Below, piece by piece: positions 45,501-60,529 of a stretch of 64,000 bases of DNA; positions within the stretch are counted from its first letter, which is position 1; every line of letters starts with the position of its first letter. The notes beneath the pieces were generated by a model. It had not been told where the DNA came from. It searched no databases and worked only from the letters and a program-made list of their open reading frames with translations. Source of the stretch: Oxytricha trifallax (Eukaryota > Ciliophora > Spirotrichea > Sporadotrichida > Oxytrichidae); assembly GCA_000711775.1 (NCBI GenBank), contig ARYC01000823.1:1-64000 (forward strand). Reading direction: 5' to 3'. The position numbers and the translations under genes were made by a program.

Positions 45501-48500
45501 TTTAATTCAACTTTAAATCATTAAAAATAAAATTTCCTTAAATGCACGAGTTATATTTTGATTAATTTAAATAAATATATTTAAAACCTTTTAAAATTAT
45601 TATAATCCAGCAATTAGAATGACATTATTGTATTTGATATTTAAGCTGGCTAAATTAAGACCTAATGGACAGTGCCTGTTGAAATTCACTTTGTCAATTA
45701 CTTCAATATCTTAAATTAAACACGATCTTTCATGCTGTTTACTTATTTTAATGGTAATGATTTCTATTGCGATATGAAAATTAATAAAATAAACTCATCC
45801 AAATAATGAATAACTATGATTAGTAATAAATTATATTTATAATTGATATTCTTAAGGTGTTAGATATGAATAAGAAAAGTTAATTATTTGAAAAAAAATA
45901 AGGACTTAATTATTTTAAGATTTTATGCTATGTATAATAACACAAACTATAAACCTATAATTTAAATGGAATTAATAACTTAATTGTAAGTTATATTATT
46001 ATCAAATTGTCATGAAAAATTTGTGACTTAAATTAAAGATTAAGACAAAGACTATAAGAATTTAAATATATTATAATGTATTAATTCTTTAAGATTATAG
46101 CATTTTATTCATCTAAATAGAAAATCATTTTAGAGAAACAGCTCTCTCATTAAAAATACGCAAAAACAATAATTTATTTTTCAAATTAGTGCACAATATT
46201 AAGGGAACCTTAGATAAAAATGTAAATACTTTTTTTAAAACAATATAAATGTATTGCTTGTTTTGATTTTATTGATCAAAGAGAAATAATGTTTGAAATG
46301 ACATTGATTCCAAAAAAGATGTAAATGAAAATCTTTAAAAATTATTTTGGATACCAATTATTTCTAAAGTTAGTTTGTCCAAATGATATGCTATATCTTT
46401 TTAATTTGAAAAAAGAAGTAATTGATTAAATAGAGCAATCATATAAGAGATAGATGGAAATTCTTTAAATCATGGTATTCCAGTACTTATTTCTTCAATA
46501 CATCAGAAGTAATAAATTAGTTCTGAAATTATATTTATAGATAAATTTAAAGTATTTTTTCACTGGAAATTTATGTGAAATCATTAATAGAGGTTAGAAA
46601 GTTAGAAAAAATATTTTTTAAAAAGTGAAAGATTTTTCGAAAAGATAAATGTTAGAGTAAAATCATAGCCAAGATCACATAACCTTACCTTGAGGAAAAA
46701 GTGAACTAGCATGGTGGTGAGGTTATTCTGTCCATTTTGTAGATTTCACTACTCTTGGCGCTTGGATTAAGATTGAGTTGGATGCCCAAAAGTCAAAGCA
46801 TGAAACTATCTGGATGGCTAAGCCCCAGTATTAATTTTCAAAAGGCATTAAATAATAATAATAAAATAACAGAGACAAAGCTTAAATTTACAAACATGAA
46901 CATCTTTCGAAAACCAGATTCAAGAGATAATTCATTGACAAGCAATTAAAGTGGTTTTATTTGATTTAAGCATTACAATCTTAATTTATTTCATATTAAT
47001 CTCATTTAATACCTCATGGGTGGTCTCCACTAACTATAATTAATCGTAACTATACTCTAATAATACCTTATCACAAAATAATCTAATTATAGATTTTGAA
47101 GTTGAATAGAAAATCAATTTAATTAAGAATATTTATATTGAATGATGTTATTGTGAGATTTTAAATAAACAAAAAAAGGCATTTATTTTGGCATTACTTA
47201 CTTGAAGTGTTGCTCAATTTTATTTTTTAATTCCTATTTACAACCAAAATTTGATCAGTCAACCTTATTTTATTTCAGATATAAACATTCCCTCCTTTTA
47301 TGACCCCATCAATTCCTGTTTCTATGGATTTATGATACCTCCATTATAGATGCAAGGCAACTCTTCTAAAATCGAGATGTCATTGTGGAGAGTTTACTAT
47401 ATGATACTTAAAATTCAGGATTATTTACTTTTAAAATTTAGGTAGTATCTTCAATTTATTAACAAAAAATTAAATATAATTCAAATTATCCTATGATTTA
47501 TTATATAGATTTCTATTTTTAAAATACTCAGCTTTTGGATTTATGAATTTAGCGACTGGAATAGTAACATCAATTGTATTTCAATATGATTTTCGAGTGT
47601 AAGGCCTCTCATCATTTATTTTAGATAACAATGAATTGTACCTTTTAGCAATCAAAAGGATGAGTTATAATTTTGCATTTTATAAAACTTCCTAAACAAA
47701 TATCAATTATTTAAATAATATAATTGATTTGATTATTCTGATAAATATAAAAAAAATCACCTATTCTAATATGCATAAAATTAGAAAAAATTAAAAGTTA
47801 TTTTCAAAGATTTTTTATATAATTTTAACAGAGTTGCATATAAAAATATTTTGATTTTAAGAAAAATACGAAAAATTAATGATTAGTTTAGTAGATAAAT
47901 TATTTTAGGAAAGCGTTTAGAAATTCAAAAACCTCTTTGAGTAAAGCAATTTTCATAAAAAGAATTAATTAAAAATATAAATATAAGATATAAAAGAAGT
48001 TTATTTAAAAAATAATCTTAAATTTAACTTATATATAGATTATTCGTAATCAAAATTAAATAATGATGTGATTTTAAAGTTAATTATTTTAATTTAATTT
48101 ACAATTTAATGATAGACTATTTATAAAATCATTTTATTTAAGTAATCACCACAAATACGAATAACATATCATATCGCTATACATAAAATAATTAATTGAG
48201 AAATATAGATATTAATATTTCAGCCGAGATAATTAATGTCTCAGACTCCAAATTTATATTAAAAATGAGATTTTTAATAGAATAAATTAAAAAAAATTGA
48301 AAATTTAAATTAAGTAAAATTTTAATAATAAAAATTTTAAACAATAGTAAAAGTGGACTTAATTTAATGTTTCCACGCCTAATCTTCCATAATAACTATA
48401 TTCAAGAATTTCTGAAATCGAATCAAATGTTAGATACCATTATGTACAATGCTGGCAATATAACGCCACTAGGAAAAGTGGTTCAGTTATTCTTTTTAAA

Positions 48501-51500
48501 GAAAATTATGATGATTAAATAGAAACTAGTTCCTTTGAAATTTAGTAATAGTGGGTATTAACAAGTTATGGAGATCTTATAAGTGCTGGAATTTATGGAA
48601 ATGAATAATTAATTTCTGTTGCATATTTTGGATAATACAGCCAAGATTTTGCAATAATCATCACATTTAATAAGACTGACAGTGGCGCATTCTCAAAAGA
48701 AGGATAGATTTTTTATTCTTCATAAAATGGATTTAAGATAGTCTTTTTTAGTTTCATATTCCAAGATATAGGTAAAGGAGTTTATTTAATTATATAAAAA
48801 ACAAACATTAAATTCTTAAGTCTAATAAAGATTTTTAGGATATTTTTAAAGAAAAATTAATAAATATATTAAAATTAAACTTTAATACGTTTGAATAATT
48901 AAATTGTACTCAAACTAAAAATAACATTGTAGATATCAATCTCACATGGCTCTATGGAAAGATTATTATTTTACTGTTTTGATGGATTCAATTTGATTGT
49001 AAAACCTTGTACATTCAGAGCCAGCCTGAATATGCTAATGCCACCTTTTTGTAGAATATTCTGAACAAGGATCATTTATAAAAATTAAAATATTCTCAAT
49101 GATAAATCCTATTTTTTAATTTATCTCTTTGGTTTAATTGATAAAATTTATAATATTCTACCTCTAAATTTAGAATCATATTAATATAAAATTCACATTA
49201 ATAATTTAATGTAGGTAAAAGTGTACCTAATAAAAGCAGTATTAGCAACAATAAAAAATAAATTTACATTTAATTTCGTCATAAATTAAAAAATTAGCAG
49301 CTTTTTTTCATTTATTATATTTAAATGTATATTATGGAGAATTGTTGCTTTTATTAAATTATTCCTCTTTTATTAAATTAAATATTTGGAGGATGTTTGA
49401 AGCTATAAAGCATTAAACACCGCAAAACCTCTTAATGAGGTTTATAAGTGCTTTGATTTATGGGGAATTTGATAAGATTAATTTCAGAACAGTACTAAAC
49501 GATTCAAAAGCGCATTTTCAGTGATTAAATTTGATGCATTTACTATAAATTTTCATTATTACTTTTTAATAACCCCAACCCCTAACAAATTCCTTACAAA
49601 TCAAAGCACTTATAAACCTCATTAAGGGTTTTGGGGTTTTGGGGTTTTGGGGTTTTTTTATGAAAATAAATGTGTATAAATTATATTTAATTAATAGCTC
49701 GACAAGGATAACTCTTAAAAGGATAAAAACATAGCCCTCTTCTAGTGCTAATTTATAAACTTTAATAAAATCTTTAATAAATCAAATGTAGCAAGTACAA
49801 ATTAATACTTATCTATTAAAAATATATTTAATAACATTTTCTTTGTCTTTTAGATATAGAAAAAAGGAAATTGTAAATAAGAAGCCAAAAAAACTGGCTT
49901 GAGTACTGCTTATTTTTGAACCTATTAGAGGACTAGTCATTATGTCAAAGGACTTTTGAAAATAAATCCAAAAATTAACCTAAATTTTATATGTATATTT
50001 CTAAAAATATTGGATTTTATTTTAAAATGTTAATTTTATCAAACAATAATACATATTTCATAAATTTAAGGGTATACCTAAAATCAATATAATGATGACT
50101 GATTAATTTAATAATTTGAATCCATAGTAGCAATTAAAAATATCATTCTTTAATATTTTAGGAATACATTTGATTTGGGAAATTAATTAATAATTAAATA
50201 ATAAATCAATTAAATTAGTGGCAGTTAACTTTCTCGAAACCTATACAATATGGTACTTGTTTGATAGAGAATGCAAAATTAGCTGGACTTTACTGATGAC
50301 GGTACCCATCTATCGCATTCCCATAGCGAGATAAATCAACTTTAATTTTGGGAATAAAATAAACTAAACAAATTACTCAAAATTAAAGTTGATTTATCTC
50401 GCTATGGGAATGCGATAGATGGGTACCGTCATCAGTAAAGTCCAGCTAATTTTGCATTCTCTATCAAACAAGTACCATATTGTATAGGTTTCGAGAAAGT
50501 TAACTGCCACTAATTTAATTGATTTATTATTTAATTATTAATTAATTTCCCAAATCAAATGTATTCCTAAAATATTAAAGAATGATATAAAGTATTTAAA
50601 TGATATAATTTAATATAATTATGTTGTAATGTGAATATTTAGATCTTTATATTTTTTAATTTTTAAATTAAGTTTTGGCTGGTTCTATTTCAGGATAATA
50701 GAGTGGAGGAGGACTATATTACTATGATAGTTAAGGTGTATCTATAGATTTACCAACACCCTATTATTTTTCTATGGGAGCTGCAGAGTTAACTTAGATG
50801 TATACTGTCCTCTAACCTGAAGTTACAGTAAGTAATGAAGTTCCTCAGGTTATAAAAAGTCCAACAATGTAAATGTCAAAATTGGAAAGGTGCTATCTCA
50901 CGCCAGTAATCTAAACAAGTCTAAATATTCCACAGCTAATTAGTCTGACAAATAGAACTATATAAATAAATAACCTCATAAACTGTCAAGATAGATTTAT
51001 TTCTGACTGAATATATCATGTATAAATTAAAAGATTTATTACATACTTCTTATTTTGAAAAATTATAAAATTAAATTCTAAACATTTAATTTGAAAAATT
51101 TAACATAAAATAATCAGATAAATTTACAATGTTTTTTTTTTTGCACTCAGTGTTTTGGCAGTAAAACAATTTCAATTAATAATCTTTTTACTAAAATAGG
51201 TTAACTTCTTCATTAGTAAATAATTTAATTGTAGCTTTTACAGCAGCAAACATAATTTGTATGATTCTTTAATTATAAGATATTAAAAAATATTTAAACT
51301 AAAAATTAAATTAAGTATAGTATCTTAAAAACTGCTCAAACTCCTGTAAATTTATTTGATATAATTTTTATTTATTAATTCCTAAATTTTGATTTTATTG
51401 TAGATAAATTTATATTTTTTTATATTAATTTATTTTTAAAATATAAGAAGTATTTTTAAATATATCATTTTATAGATAATATAAGCAAAATGGTGGTGAT

Positions 51501-54500
51501 GGTTTAATAGGAGCCAATTAATTCTATAGATAAAAATTTGTTGGAATATTAATTATTTTTCAAGGTTTTAAATACCAGAGTTTAATGCAACTTATGAATA
51601 CTATTTGGGAAACATATCTTTGGAAATATAATTTCCAGAATGTGAATATAATCAAAGCTGCTCTGATGCTGTTTTTACTTATAGTATTTTAACATAGGAT
51701 CTAAAGAGCTTGCCAGCAAGTGTATTTAAGTTTATACCCTCTACAAGGAAGCTATATGTTCAATCAATCAATAAATCTTATTCTGGTATTTAAGATCTGA
51801 TTTATAAATGCAGTGTTTAAGATGGTTTTTCTAATATTGGAGGAATAACAATTTATAATAAGAAATAATATTAGATTAATAAAAGAATTAATATTTATTT
51901 ATTGATTTATTATATTATGATACAATAATTTGTAATAGATTTTTTATGAGAAGTATGTTTTATATAGATTGGCAAATTATAACTTTTTTTTCATATTTTA
52001 TTTACTTAGTATAGGTATAACTTCATCTTTCCTTATTTTAAATTAAAATCTCTTCAATATTAATATATTCATTAAATTTTTATTTTACTTTTCAATTTTT
52101 AATGTAAATTATAAAGGATTTTTTATTTTCAAAAATCTAATGGCTTAAGTAATAATCAAAGCTTTTTAGTAAATATAATATGGGATGGTAGGGACTTAGA
52201 GCCAAATACAACTGTATATTTACCAAATTATGCTCCCTAATTTTATGAGAAGCCAAGAGATATTGTTATAATTGCTGGTGCACAAGCATCCCTCACTCTG
52301 CCTGATTATTATGATCCTAATCCAAATGATAAAGTTACAGTCAAATTTGAAACTCCTGAAAGGTACAAGTAATATTTTAGACTGAAGAATCAAAATACTA
52401 TTATAAATCCCATTGAAAACCCCAAAACCCCTTAATTAGATGTTTTAGTGATTTGATTTGTTGGGTATACTTGGGGTCTTATTGGGGTTTGTAGAGAAAT
52501 TAGGCCAATTTGCAAAATGAGAAATAGAAATTAGCGAAATTCAGGGTCTATTTATGATGAGTAATATTTAAATTTACTGCTTAAGTTTAGATATGGTACA
52601 AGTATTACTATAGACTTAGTCAAACCAGTATATAATTATGCAAAATAGCAAAGCTTTTACATGAGAATGCCTCAACTGTTAGGTATCACTACAGACTAGT
52701 GCTCTTCTCTGTGATGTTTTCATCGCAAGTTTCCTTACACGAGTATCTCTCCTTAGACTTTAGCTAATATTTATAAAAGAAATGGCATAAATTTAAAGAC
52801 TGTCAACAGGGTGAAGCCAGTGATTGATTTTACAGTGACATTTTATAGTAATAATTTAAACTCTATAAATGATTCAATGCAGAGAGTTATTGATAATAAC
52901 ATAAAGTTCATACATGAAGATGAAGTTGTATTTACCTTCTAAACCTATATTAATAAGTCATGGTACAATACAAGAAGTATGATATCATTAAAGTTTTTGA
53001 CTAAAAAGTAAAGGTTGTCATTCACGCAATTTTAGCTGATTTTAACGAAGAATCTGTTCTAGAAACTAATGTCATTCATCTTCGCTTAGCTCTATTAAGC
53101 GAGAGCAGTATATTGTATTGAGTTCTTGCATAAGCTAAGAGATAAATACAACAATCAAGAGATCATTTTGTTTGTCGATAACTTATCAGTTCCTAAGACT
53201 GTGGAGTCTAAGAAAGCTTATGAAGAGTTAAACATAACTCCTGTATACAACGTTCCTTATAGCCCATAATTTAATGGAATCAATTTTACTGGAGTTAGAT
53301 CAAGACTTACTAAAAGAAGCTACTGTTGTATAATCTAATACTTATTTACCATTCATACAGTAGATTTAATACAAAGTAGTCGTAAGGGAGTGAATAAAAA
53401 TAAGACTACGATATGTGCAAGGAAAGGAAGAATTAATGTTTATTAATAAATTTTAGACTTAAATGAATGAAATAGTTCACATATTAAATGGACCCTTAAA
53501 AGAATTATGTTTCTCTTTCTTTTCTTATTCTTAAGGCTTGACAGGCCCTACATTTCTTCTCTTCCTGCCACCTCCTGCATCTATGTTCATTTCTTCTAGC
53601 TTTTAAATATCTTTATATAATCTCTTGCTAACTTAATGAACTGTCTGCTGTTTTCTATCTCTATAAACCTTAGCCTGCTCTTTCATAAGATATATACCAG
53701 TGCAAGATTTTCCTACAAAGATATATTTCAAAGCTTACTTGAAAGATAAGGATGCTTTTTAAGTTCCTTTAGCCAAGCTGAGCTTATTAGAATGCCTTGC
53801 TACTTCTAATCTTCAGGAGATAAAATATTGTTTCTTATGTGCTTCTTCAATTATTTTTCTGAGATACTCCTCTTTTATTGTACCAAAAACACCAAAGAAG
53901 AAGCTCCTCTCTGGTAGTTTATTAGAGAGTTGTTTCTTGGTAAGAAGGTAAATTACCACATCCTCATCTTTCATGGCATCTTCATAAAGATTAGTGACTG
54001 AAATCTCAGGGTAGTTGGAAATTTCTATTAGTTTAATCTCTTTATTTTTAAAAGCTTTCTTCTCCTCACAAAGTATTGCTTTTAAGAATGAAATATTGGT
54101 ACCTTTCATCGTTTGAAGGAATAAACCAACTTTATAATATGTTAATAGTCATCAATTTATCTTATCATGTAAAGTTAGGTATCGATAGAGATCCTCTATA
54201 CTTCTGAATCTTGATATCATTTCTTAAGCCTTGACTCTTTTAATTTGATATTGAGTGATTCCATCTTTGTTCCTCTTCCTATTAATGTATTTCAAATTAT
54301 AATTTATAGACTTCTGGATCCTATTGTTTAAAAACATACTATTAAATATGGGCATATAATAGGAGGTCAACCCTGCAAAGATACTTGGAGAAAGTTTGCA
54401 GAAGCTGTAACAGACTCTAGAGATGGAGCTCCATTTTTATCAATTTAGTTCCATTAAATTAGAACTAAATTTGTTTTAATTTAATTAGTACCAGTAGTAA

Positions 54501-57500
54501 ATTCTTTTATTTTTAATTTTAATTGGTACCAATTTAATAATACTAAAACTTAATTTTTACCTAGTTTAAAACTAATGAGGTTTTAATGGAAAAGTTCCAA
54601 ATTGGTTTAAAACCTAATTGGTACCAGTACCAACCTGAATAATATCTAAGTTGGTACCAAAATTAAAGATATTGAGCATGGAATTAGAAAAATTATAGTT
54701 TTAAACTAAGTATAAATATTAACTCTAATACCTGAGAATCAACCATTATTGCTGCAGTGCCAACTTCTATACAGAATAACTATAACTAGAGAGGTTATTA
54801 AAGTTTTATAATAGAAATTTAAATTCGAATTTAAACATGGCAGCTAACTTAAATCGAAAAGCAGTTTTTCTTTGAACAGGATAATCATAGCTAAACTTTG
54901 GCTCTACTCAAAAGCCTGAAATTATTAATATTCAGAGGGAGGTAGAGCTAAGAGCTCTTGAGTTTAAAGCAGAGGTTTTTATCATAAAAAAATTAAACCA
55001 AAAAGAGAGCATATAAATAGGAGTTTAAACTTAAATTGATTAAGTTGAGGAAAGAAAAAAACAGCTACCAGTTGAAAAAATAAAAACATTTTAATTTCAA
55101 GAGTGCTAGAATCTTTTCTCAACAGAATAAAGCTTGAAGAGACACCTTAAAGAGATATATTCTGGAAAGGCTAAGGTGTATTTCAAGCACGATAAGGTAG
55201 ATGACAGCATGTATTAGTGCACGACATGCATGTAGTATAAACTCACTCAACAAAATTTAAAAGGCATATGCAAAAGCATCACCTTAGTGAGATCTTGATT
55301 TTAAGATGTAAAGACTCAAAAACTAGTACCAGCAAAGTAAAAATCAAATACTCTTGAGTCTCCAAGTGAATAGCAGGAAAAGCTCAAGAGGCAGAAACGA
55401 TTTGAAACAATGAATCAACCTGCAGGAAATACCTTTTAGGCATGTTTTTAAGAGAGAGATAAATATATTCATGCATTAAATGCGGTTGATCTTAGAAGTT
55501 GCATTGAAAATAATTTGAATATAAGCGTGGCTAAATAAGTAAAGCTCATAGTGGTTTATGAGTATGCATATAAGGTTTACTCTTTCACCTATCTAATTAA
55601 GAATGAGCAGTACCAGAATGAATTCGCTAACTAATATATGGTTCTAAGAGAGGCATAGAAAAGAGACTCCAAGAATTTGCTAAAGTTAGATGGTGTTATT
55701 TTAGGCTTTGGTTTCATCACACTTAGAATAAAGAAATTTGAAATGACTCATAGAGACATATCTATATCATAACATATACCAAATGATTTGAATGATATTC
55801 TATCAGATATGATATAGGGTGCCAAAGTGTTGCATGAACTTGGTTATGTTGATAGAAATTTGAAGCCTGAAAATGTTATGTTGAACCAATGCCCTTTAGA
55901 AGTATTTGCCATAGATTTCAATAAAGAATTAAGGCAAGAAAATATTAAGTTAGCTAAGGTTCTTGGTACCCCTGGATATTTTCCAATTAGAGAGAAGTGG
56001 ACTAATTGTTCAAGTATAAAGGGATGTATGGGCAGTTGCTTCAATTATATTAGACAGCGATATGGAAAGTATGACTCACTTTGGCACAAAGCATGAAAAA
56101 TGATCAATAAGTTTTGCTTAGAAACATATAAAGCAGGAAGATTTTAGCTAAGAAATTAGAAACTTAGTCGAGATTATTATAGTAAGAGCTCCTCACTTTC
56201 CTAGATGATCGTTTGAGCCACTTAAGACAGACACATTCAAGAGATACAACAAAGACAAGCAAATTAAATTTGTTTGAGTTAGGTCAACTAATAATCATTA
56301 AATATATATTAAATTCATATAAAACCTGCGTTTTCTCTACTAACCCCAATAAGACCCCAACTATACACTACAAATCAAAGCACTTACAAATCTCACTAAG
56401 GGGTTTTGTGGGTTTTGATTCAATAATTCTAGCTAAAATTTATGATTGCTTATTTTAATTTAATAATAACTAGCAAAGATAAAAAAAATTTAACAATATT
56501 TAATTTCAAATCGAAAAAACTTTTCTTCTTTTAGGTAACATAAACTGCCATCAAAGAAATGTATTATAATGTAAATTATTTCTTAACCTATTTAAAATAT
56601 TGTATTAATTAAATCAGTAATAGGAGGATATAAATATTTTTAATTTAAAATATAATTCTGAGAAATATATATTTGCATTTTATTTGATGCAGGATTCCTA
56701 GAGCTAGGTGATTAATTCTTAATTGTAACACTTAGAGATAACAATCTTGTAAATCCAAAATAAACAAAGTATCTAATTAAGGCCACATTCATTCAAAATA
56801 ATAACTTTGAAATGGAAAATCCTAATGTCAATAATGTCAGTTTAAATATTTCAACTCAGTCAATCTATGCTTTTGCCAATTACAAACAAATAAGTATCAA
56901 TAAAGTTACACCAACAGGATTAATTATTTTGAAATTTGAGAAAAGTATAAATATTACAAATTTAACTTATGCACAAGATCTTATAAAGAAGTCTCTTAAA
57001 TTAGACTTTTTAGATTAAAACATTTAGTTTAAATGGGAGATTGTTGATTTATAAACTAACTAAATATCAATACAAGTATATTTTAACAATCCACTACTGA
57101 TATCCTCATCTTAGGATAAGACTTAACTGAATATAGTATTAGTTGATCCTGGCGTTTTCTTAAATCTAAAAACTAATTAATCAATGATCTTAGATTGGAC
57201 AATGCCTCCACAGATAAATCTCTAAGACAATGACTACTTTTTATTAATGTCACAATTCTTCAACACAACACTTTCATCACTTATGATCACAAGGGTTACA
57301 ACTTAAATTGCAATTTCTCAATCTTTGTAAACAATTTAACCTTTAAATATTTTTAATTAATTTTAGCTTTAATTTGTAAAGGAATAAATCAATACTTCAT
57401 TACATACTATTAATCAAAGAAAAACTTGTTGCTATTAAAATTTGCGTAATTCCTGCACCATTTATTTTAGCAATTTATTCTTTTTAGATTTAAATTAAAA

Positions 57501-60492
57501 TACATGCTAGGCTAAAAATTTATATAAATTTACTTATATTTATATATATTTAAATAATATTCGTTAATATTAGTGTTTTCAATATTAAGTAAAAGATTTT
57601 CGTAATTATTCATAAATTACAATACTGATTCTGACTATAAATTTTTATCTATTATCATTGCTTATGTTTTATTTTCAATTATATAACTTAAATAATTATA
57701 TAAGTTTACATGCTTTAATGTGGGGGCTTATCAACAGCCAATAGATAATATCTCACTCTCCCTTGTTGAATATAGTTATTCCCTCAAACTTATATTACTT
57801 TTTTCAACTCATAGTAGGAACACTCAAATTTGATTTCTTATTTTCAGATTAAATAATTAGAGATACTTTTGATCTTAAGAATTCATATTAACCATACTCA
57901 GATGATTTCAATAATTTTGGATATACCTCAAGTTAAGCCATTTAAAACATTGGATTCAACATTTATATTTTGATACTTTCGCCTGTCTTAATATGCCTAA
58001 GTTTTTGTCTCACTTAAATTTCAAATGTATTTCCAAAGTAAGATCATAAAAATTTAATTTGTGTTTTAGATTGGCAAGACCTGCTAAGTTTTTAAGCAGA
58101 TTAATGATATTTAAGTTTCCGCTAAGGCTTTTGATTGAATCTTACATAAATATTCTATTAAGTGCATGCATTAATTTTCATTTCTTAAGCTTTGGAGATA
58201 ATAAAGGGGAAGTCTTTTCATCAATCTTATCCCTTACTTTGTTTGTAAGTACAATTCATTCATATAATAATAAATTAGATTCTGACAGTAGCAATTCCTT
58301 TCATGTCAGGCTTATATCTTTATTAAATAAATAACTCAAAATTCACCAAAGAAAACCCTGTTTCAAGTTTGTACTAAGATTTAAAAACAAATAAGAGGTC
58401 AGCGCTGATGTTTTATTCTTTATTTTTCATAAGAAGAGCGATTCTAGTGATAAGCATGCTTTACTTCTCAGATTTTCCATATATGTAGTTGCTTATATTC
58501 AAACTCTAAGCATATATTCAACTGGGTTATTTAATTACCGTTTTACCTTTTGATAATAAAAAGCTCAATATTATGGAGATAATTAGTAAATATTTTAGTA
58601 TATAAGAAAACATATTAATTTTAATATTTAATTTGCCAATCATAATATTTTATGCTAAAAAATAAACTTACTTCCAATTATTTTGACAATCTTCATTAAA
58701 TGGTATTTTATTATATAAATTTGAGTTTAAATTTATATTTTTCGAAATTTTCTTAAATTAATTCTTAGAATACAACTCATAATTTATTTTTCAATTGATA
58801 TCTTTCCTTTCTGTAATTTATATTTCAAATTAAAATAATTAAACTTGAGCATAATTATTAGTTTATTTTTTCATTTTCTAAGTAATTTTAATTGTTTATT
58901 AAATGAATGAAACACTATTATTTAAATAGAACTAGAATATATTATAGTTATGTAACCATAAAAAACAATTTTGAGTTTTAATATAAAAAAATTCTAACTA
59001 AGGAAGTATTTATATAATAATGCTTGAATTTTGCAGCATTTAAATTTAAGCTAGTAGATATTATTTAACAAAGTATAAAAGACTAATAAAATCTATCTAT
59101 TTTTCCCTATTATATATTGATATAGGATTGGTAAATTCAAACTTAAGTAAACATTTTATTATATTTTATAATTTTCTCAAAGAAATCAGTACTGTTGGAA
59201 TACTTTTAATTTTGTGAAATATTTATGAATTCAATTCAATTAAATTAATAGATAATTATTTTCATGTGAAATTTTTGACTATATAATATTAAATTATGCT
59301 TTTCATTTTCACCGATCAAGATAGAAAATAACACCATACTATGTGATTTAAATAATTCAAAAATATATATGCATTTTAGGTTTGGCTTATTTCTCGTTTT
59401 ATATCAAATAATAAAAAATTGAAGTAATTACTTTAATAATTGATTAAAATCATCACTTTTATACGTTTCATAATAAAATTAGTTCTCTAAAATATATTGT
59501 AATTCCTATAATATTTGTAATAGTTACTATTTATTCAGAATGTCTGATATATTTCACAGATTTTATATAAGATCCTGAATTAAAATACAACATTAAAACT
59601 CATAAATTACTGTTGTCATTTTATATATAAATCTTTCCAATTTATCTTATATAAATCTGCATAATAAAATACTGATAAATCAATAAAAACTATAATAATT
59701 AAAAATATATTATAGTAGCAAAATATTAGAAAGAGGAAGAAAAAATTATAATATATATATATAAATTCTAATTAGCGGGAATTATTCTACAATTTATGAA
59801 CTACTCTGATTGTTTCGAAAAAGAGTTAGAAATTGCTGCACTTTTCATTTGGTGGCGCTATTTTATATTATCTTATTATTTTAGGAATAGATTTGATTTG
59901 GGAAAATAATTTATAATTAATTAATTAAATATAATAATTCGTGGCAGTTAACTTTCTGGAAACCTAGAAAATTTGGTACTTTTTTTATAGAGAATTTAAG
60001 ATTAGCTGGACTTTACTATTGCCGGTACACCTCTATCGCATCCCCGGAGCAAGATACCTTGACTTGAATTTTTTGTGATTTTTATATTGTATTTTAATGC
60101 AAAAATTCAAGTCAAGGTATCTTGCTCCGGGGATGCGATAGAGGTGTACCGGCAGTATTAAAGTCCAGCTAATTTTAAATTCTCTATAAAAAAAGTACCA
60201 AATTGTCTAGGCTTCCAGAAAGTTAACTGCCACGAATTATTATATTTAATTAATTAATTATAAATTATTTTCCCAAATAAAATTTATTCCTACAATAGTG
60301 AGTTAAAGCGAATGAATTTGGATTTATAAAAAAAGCAATTTTAAAAAATCGCTTAATTTAACTCCCACTAACTACCTTGTAATTTAAGATAATGAACAGT
60401 AGTATTAAAAACAGAAAATTCCAACAATTTCTAATTCTCTTTTGAACTTACCAGGGAAGCACGATATAGTGTAATTATATCCCCATTAATAA

Positions 60493-60529
<37 letters not shown>

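Larger units (their letters stand above)
48776..50691. other. IES of copy C, pointer AGGA
   Basis: AGGA at 48776-48779 and 50692-50695. Removal of 1,916 bp joins ..QDIGKG to QQSGGGLYY in frame. It contains a minimal TBE (49413-49659) and a P1 palindrome (50156-50572). Confidence 0.88.
52415..56417 (-). mobile_element. TBE1-type transposon 6, inverted, degraded genes
   Basis: 4,003 bp. The left end GAAAACCCCAAAACCCC follows ATT (52412-52414); the right end at 56417 is followed by ATT (56418-56420). It is inverted relative to element 5, so the transposase is + and near the left. All three genes carry frameshifts or stops. Removal restores the copy C frame ..IINPI to QQFQLKF. Confidence 0.93.

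Noticed and set aside
55844..56044. Minus-strand frame across the element 6 kinase
   Set aside because: Antisense of the degraded + strand kinase gene; no independent support.
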